From the NCBI GenBank assembly GCA_946409855.1, contig CAMJXZ010000037.1, positions 1-15,442 of the forward strand: DNA of 15,442 nt, written 5' to 3'. Numbering within the stretch: the stretch's first letter is position 1; the number at the start of each line of letters is the position of its first letter. Positions 13,782 through 15,442 of the stretch are shown here, in pieces. The stretch is from an uncultured Clostridia bacterium. Lineage in GTDB: Bacteria; Bacillota; Clostridia; Christensenellales; Aristaeellaceae. Position numbers and translations under genes: made by a program. The notes beneath the pieces are model-generated. The model was not told where the DNA came from, searched no databases, and saw nothing but the letters and a program-made list of their open reading frames with translations.

Positions 13782-15236
13782 TTACTTGATCACGGAAGCG
13801 GCATAGGCGGCGACCTGAGCGCCTCCGTAGCTGTTCCAGGTATCCACAAAGACCTGCCAGTCATCGTCCGTCTTTTCACCGAGGATGTACTGGGTGGCAA
13901 ATTCCTTCCACAGCGCCTCGCAGGCGGTCCAGGCGGTCACGCTTTCTTCGGGGATCACAAAATCGTTGTCCGCTTTGCCGTATTTGGCGACCATTTCGGC
14001 GGAAGCGAAGCTGGGAGCGGGCCAGTAGGGAACGCCGGTCGTGATCGCCTGCACATCGATACCGCCGAACACGTCCGCGTCGAAGATGCGGTAGATGCTG
14101 GTTTCGGAAGAGTTGACCAGCAGGTTATAGGTGCCGTCCTCGTTCAGGGTGTAGTCCGTCCCTTCGATGCCGAAGAGGTCAAACTTGCGGCCTTCCTCGC
14201 CCAGCATGAAGTCCAGCACGTCGAAAGCGAGCTGCGGGTTCTTGCAGGTGGTGGAAATGACCCAGCCGCGGTCGAACCGGCCGGAGGTGATTTTGTACTG
14301 CTGATCGCCGTTTTCGGAGATCATCGGCGGGAGAATGGTCAGCGTGGCGTCCTCGCCGAAATTCTGCACGGTGTTGGTCTCGTAGTACACGGTATAGGCG
14401 CCGCCCTTCATGGCGATGCCGGCGACCTTGCCGGTATACAGGGCGTTTTCCATGCTTTCCCAGTTATCGGTAGCGAAGTTGGCGTGCAGCGCGCCGGACA
14501 CGTACAGCTCGCGCCACCACTTGAGCTCTTCGTGGAAGTTCTCGCTGACGCGGCTGTAGACATAGGAACCGTCGTCCTGCTTGAGCCAGGTGCTTGTGAT
14601 GCCGAAGCCGCTGTCGATGCCCGTGTTGAACAGGTAGTCGATCCCCTGGGTGGTCAGGGCGCCTTCGTAGCTCTGGGCCGCCAGTTCGTTCAGGAGCTTG
14701 GCGTACGCTTCTTTGTCCGGCCTGGCGAGGAAGGACTCATAGCTGGGGCAGGCCTTCAGGGCGTCCGTGCGGAACTGGAGCACCATGTTGACCTGAGAGG
14801 GCCACATCAGATAGGGGCAGCTGGCGAACTGCGCCTGCAGGATCGGGTTGCCGTCGTAGACCGCTTTGGCGTTTTTGGAATTCGCCAGCAGGTCCGTCAT
14901 ATCCACCAGCAGGTCCTGGCTGCCCAGGAAGCTGGGATTGATCGCGGCGCCCTGCACATAGATCAGGTCGTATACTTCGCTTTCATCCCAGGTGAGCAGC
15001 ATGTTGTTGACAAAGTCCGGATAGCCGGAGGAAGCCTGGCCGATCCATTCCAGCTTTGCCTTGATGCCGGCCTGCGCGAGCTTTTCGTTCAGCGCGTCAA
15101 TGCCGGGCTGATAGGGCGTCAGGTCGCCGGTGCGTACCAGCACCTTCAGCGTCGTCACGTCCTCCGCCGCCAGGGCCGTGCCTGCCAGACCGAGGAGCAT
15201 CATGCATGTCAGTGCGAGCGCCAGAAGCTTTTTCAT
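13782..15236 (-). CDS. ABC transporter extracellular sugar-binding protein
   Basis: This 484-residue exported protein looks like a family 1 extracellular solute-binding protein of the oligosaccharide or LplA type. Residues 1-23 form a signal peptide (MKKLLALALTCMMLLGLAG, then TALA) with a type I cleavage site after Ala23. There is no lipobox cysteine at the cleavage point, unlike most Gram-positive binding proteins. The mature part has the expected features: a beta-strand near TLKVLVRTGDL, a WESMENALYTGKVAGIAMKGG region at about 264-284 and a KNPQLAFDVLDFML segment at about 328-341. It would deliver substrate to membrane permeases, which are not in the window and may lie beyond 15442. The start has GGGAGG six bases upstream. 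As first gene of the cluster it suggests that the substrate is an imported glycoside. Confidence 0.92.
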   Translation of the reverse strand: MKKLLALALTCMMLLGLAGTALAAEDVTTLKVLVRTGDLTPYQPGIDALNEKLAQAGIKAKLEWIGQASSGYPDFVNNMLLTWDESEVYDLIYVQGAAINPSFLGSQDLLVDMTDLLANSKNAKAVYDGNPILQAQFASCPYLMWPSQVNMVLQFRTDALKACPSYESFLARPDKEAYAKLLNELAAQSYEGALTTQGIDYLFNTGIDSGFGITSTWLKQDDGSYVYSRVSENFHEELKWWRELYVSGALHANFATDNWESMENALYTGKVAGIAMKGGAYTVYYETNTVQNFGEDATLTILPPMISENGDQQYKITSGRFDRGWVISTTCKNPQLAFDVLDFMLGEEGRKFDLFGIEGTDYTLNEDGTYNLLVNSSETSIYRIFDADVFGGIDVQAITTGVPYWPAPSFASAEMVAKYGKADNDFVIPEESVTAWTACEALWKEFATQYILGEKTDDDWQVFVDTWNSYGGAQVAAYAASVIK

Positions 15237-15273
15237 AGGTTGCCTCCCTTTCTTTTCTCCGCTTGAAATGTGA

Positions 15274-15320
15274 TCCGCATGCCCTGCGGAAGCCGCCCGG
15301 CGCCGCGGAGCGCACCGGGC
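15274..15320 (-). promoter_or_regulatory. Structured leader of the binding-protein gene
   Basis: Two stems lie next to each other upstream of the start codon: TCCGCA / TGCGGA (15274-15290, five-base loop), and GCCCGGCGC / GCG-CA-CCGGGC (15295-15320, nine pairs with a two-base bulge and a six-base loop). They could regulate or stabilise the mRNA. Further upstream the region 15360-15400 is A/T-rich on an otherwise GC-rich background and probably holds the promoter; candidates are a TTGTCA box at 15366-15371 or a TTCCGT/TATCTT pair at 15371-15398, both weak. Confidence 0.4.
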
Positions 15321-15404
15321 TTTTCCCGCGCGGATGGAAACGGGGTAAGTAACTGTTCAGTCCCCTGACAAAGATAAGATATGCATCGCTCTACGGAAGG
15401 GGTG

Positions 15405-15428
15405 ATCAGGGGGAGACTTCCCCCTGAT
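15405..15428 (-). other. Hairpin at the right edge, possible end of an upstream gene
   Basis: ATCAGGGGGA (15405-15414) and TCCCCCTGAT (15419-15428) form a perfect 10-bp stem with a four-base loop. No clear U-tract follows in either direction. It might terminate a leftward gene lying beyond 15442 or serve as an operator for the binding-protein promoter that would lie just downstream. Confidence 0.45.
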
Positions 15429-15442
15429 TGTAATCCGCAGCG

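Noticed and set aside
13779..15266. A 495-residue plus-strand open frame
   Set aside because: It mirrors the solute-binding protein gene almost exactly; its translation has no recognisable domain and the minus-strand gene has a signal peptide and good ribosome binding site.
1..15442. CRISPR array, tRNA, rRNA, insertion sequence or phage genes
   Set aside because: I looked for regularly spaced repeats, transposase or integrase motifs and tRNA-like foldbacks in the gaps and saw none.

Overview
The window is gene-dense, GC-rich DNA carrying no rRNA, tRNA, CRISPR or insertion sequence that I can see. The protein families point to an anaerobic Gram-positive of class Clostridia, probably an uncultured gut or rumen lineage: a DUF6485 protein, a short clostridial-type peptide deformylase, a 'tocopherol cyclase family' protein, strong GGAGG-type ribosome binding sites and a GC-rich ABC solute-binding protein. 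The taxonomic call is inference from memory of these families, not from a search.

Layout. (1) Positions 37-5330, minus strand: a tightly packed housekeeping/mixed operon read from right to left. It encodes a two-helix membrane protein, DNA polymerase IV (DinB), a tyrosine phosphatase, a tocopherol-cyclase-like protein, a YaiI/YqxD PIN-like protein, a peptide deformylase, a DUF6485 protein and a small four-cysteine protein. Several neighbours overlap by 17-23 bases. (2) Positions 5331-5558: a divergent promoter region with one sigma-A-like promoter on each strand. (3) Positions 5559-6647, plus strand: a PfkB sugar kinase of the 2-keto-3-deoxygluconate kinase type, followed by two competing GC hairpins and a terminator-like hairpin. 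(4) Positions 6878-15236, minus strand: a catabolic cluster read from right to left. It encodes a secreted ABC solute-binding protein, two different ADP-ribosylglycohydrolase-fold enzymes (the second fused to beta-sandwich domains), an alpha/beta-hydrolase, a ribokinase-type PfkB kinase, an AtuA-family protein and its usual DUF4387 partner.

How the genes may work together. The right-hand cluster reads as uptake and breakdown of a glycosylated, probably riboside-like, compound. The binding protein captures it; the signal-peptide-free alpha/beta-hydrolase and ADP-ribosylglycohydrolase-fold enzymes could remove ester and N- or O-glycosidic groups inside the cell; the ribokinase would phosphorylate the freed pentose; and AtuA/DUF4387 would act on the remaining acid or acyl part. 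The substrate is not known and the permeases are not in the window. This cluster is the best candidate here for an undescribed pathway. Other points worth a second look are an apparent stop-codon loss that lengthens the peptide deformylase, and a 17-18 base element that directly abuts the stop codons of two separate genes in the catabolic cluster.
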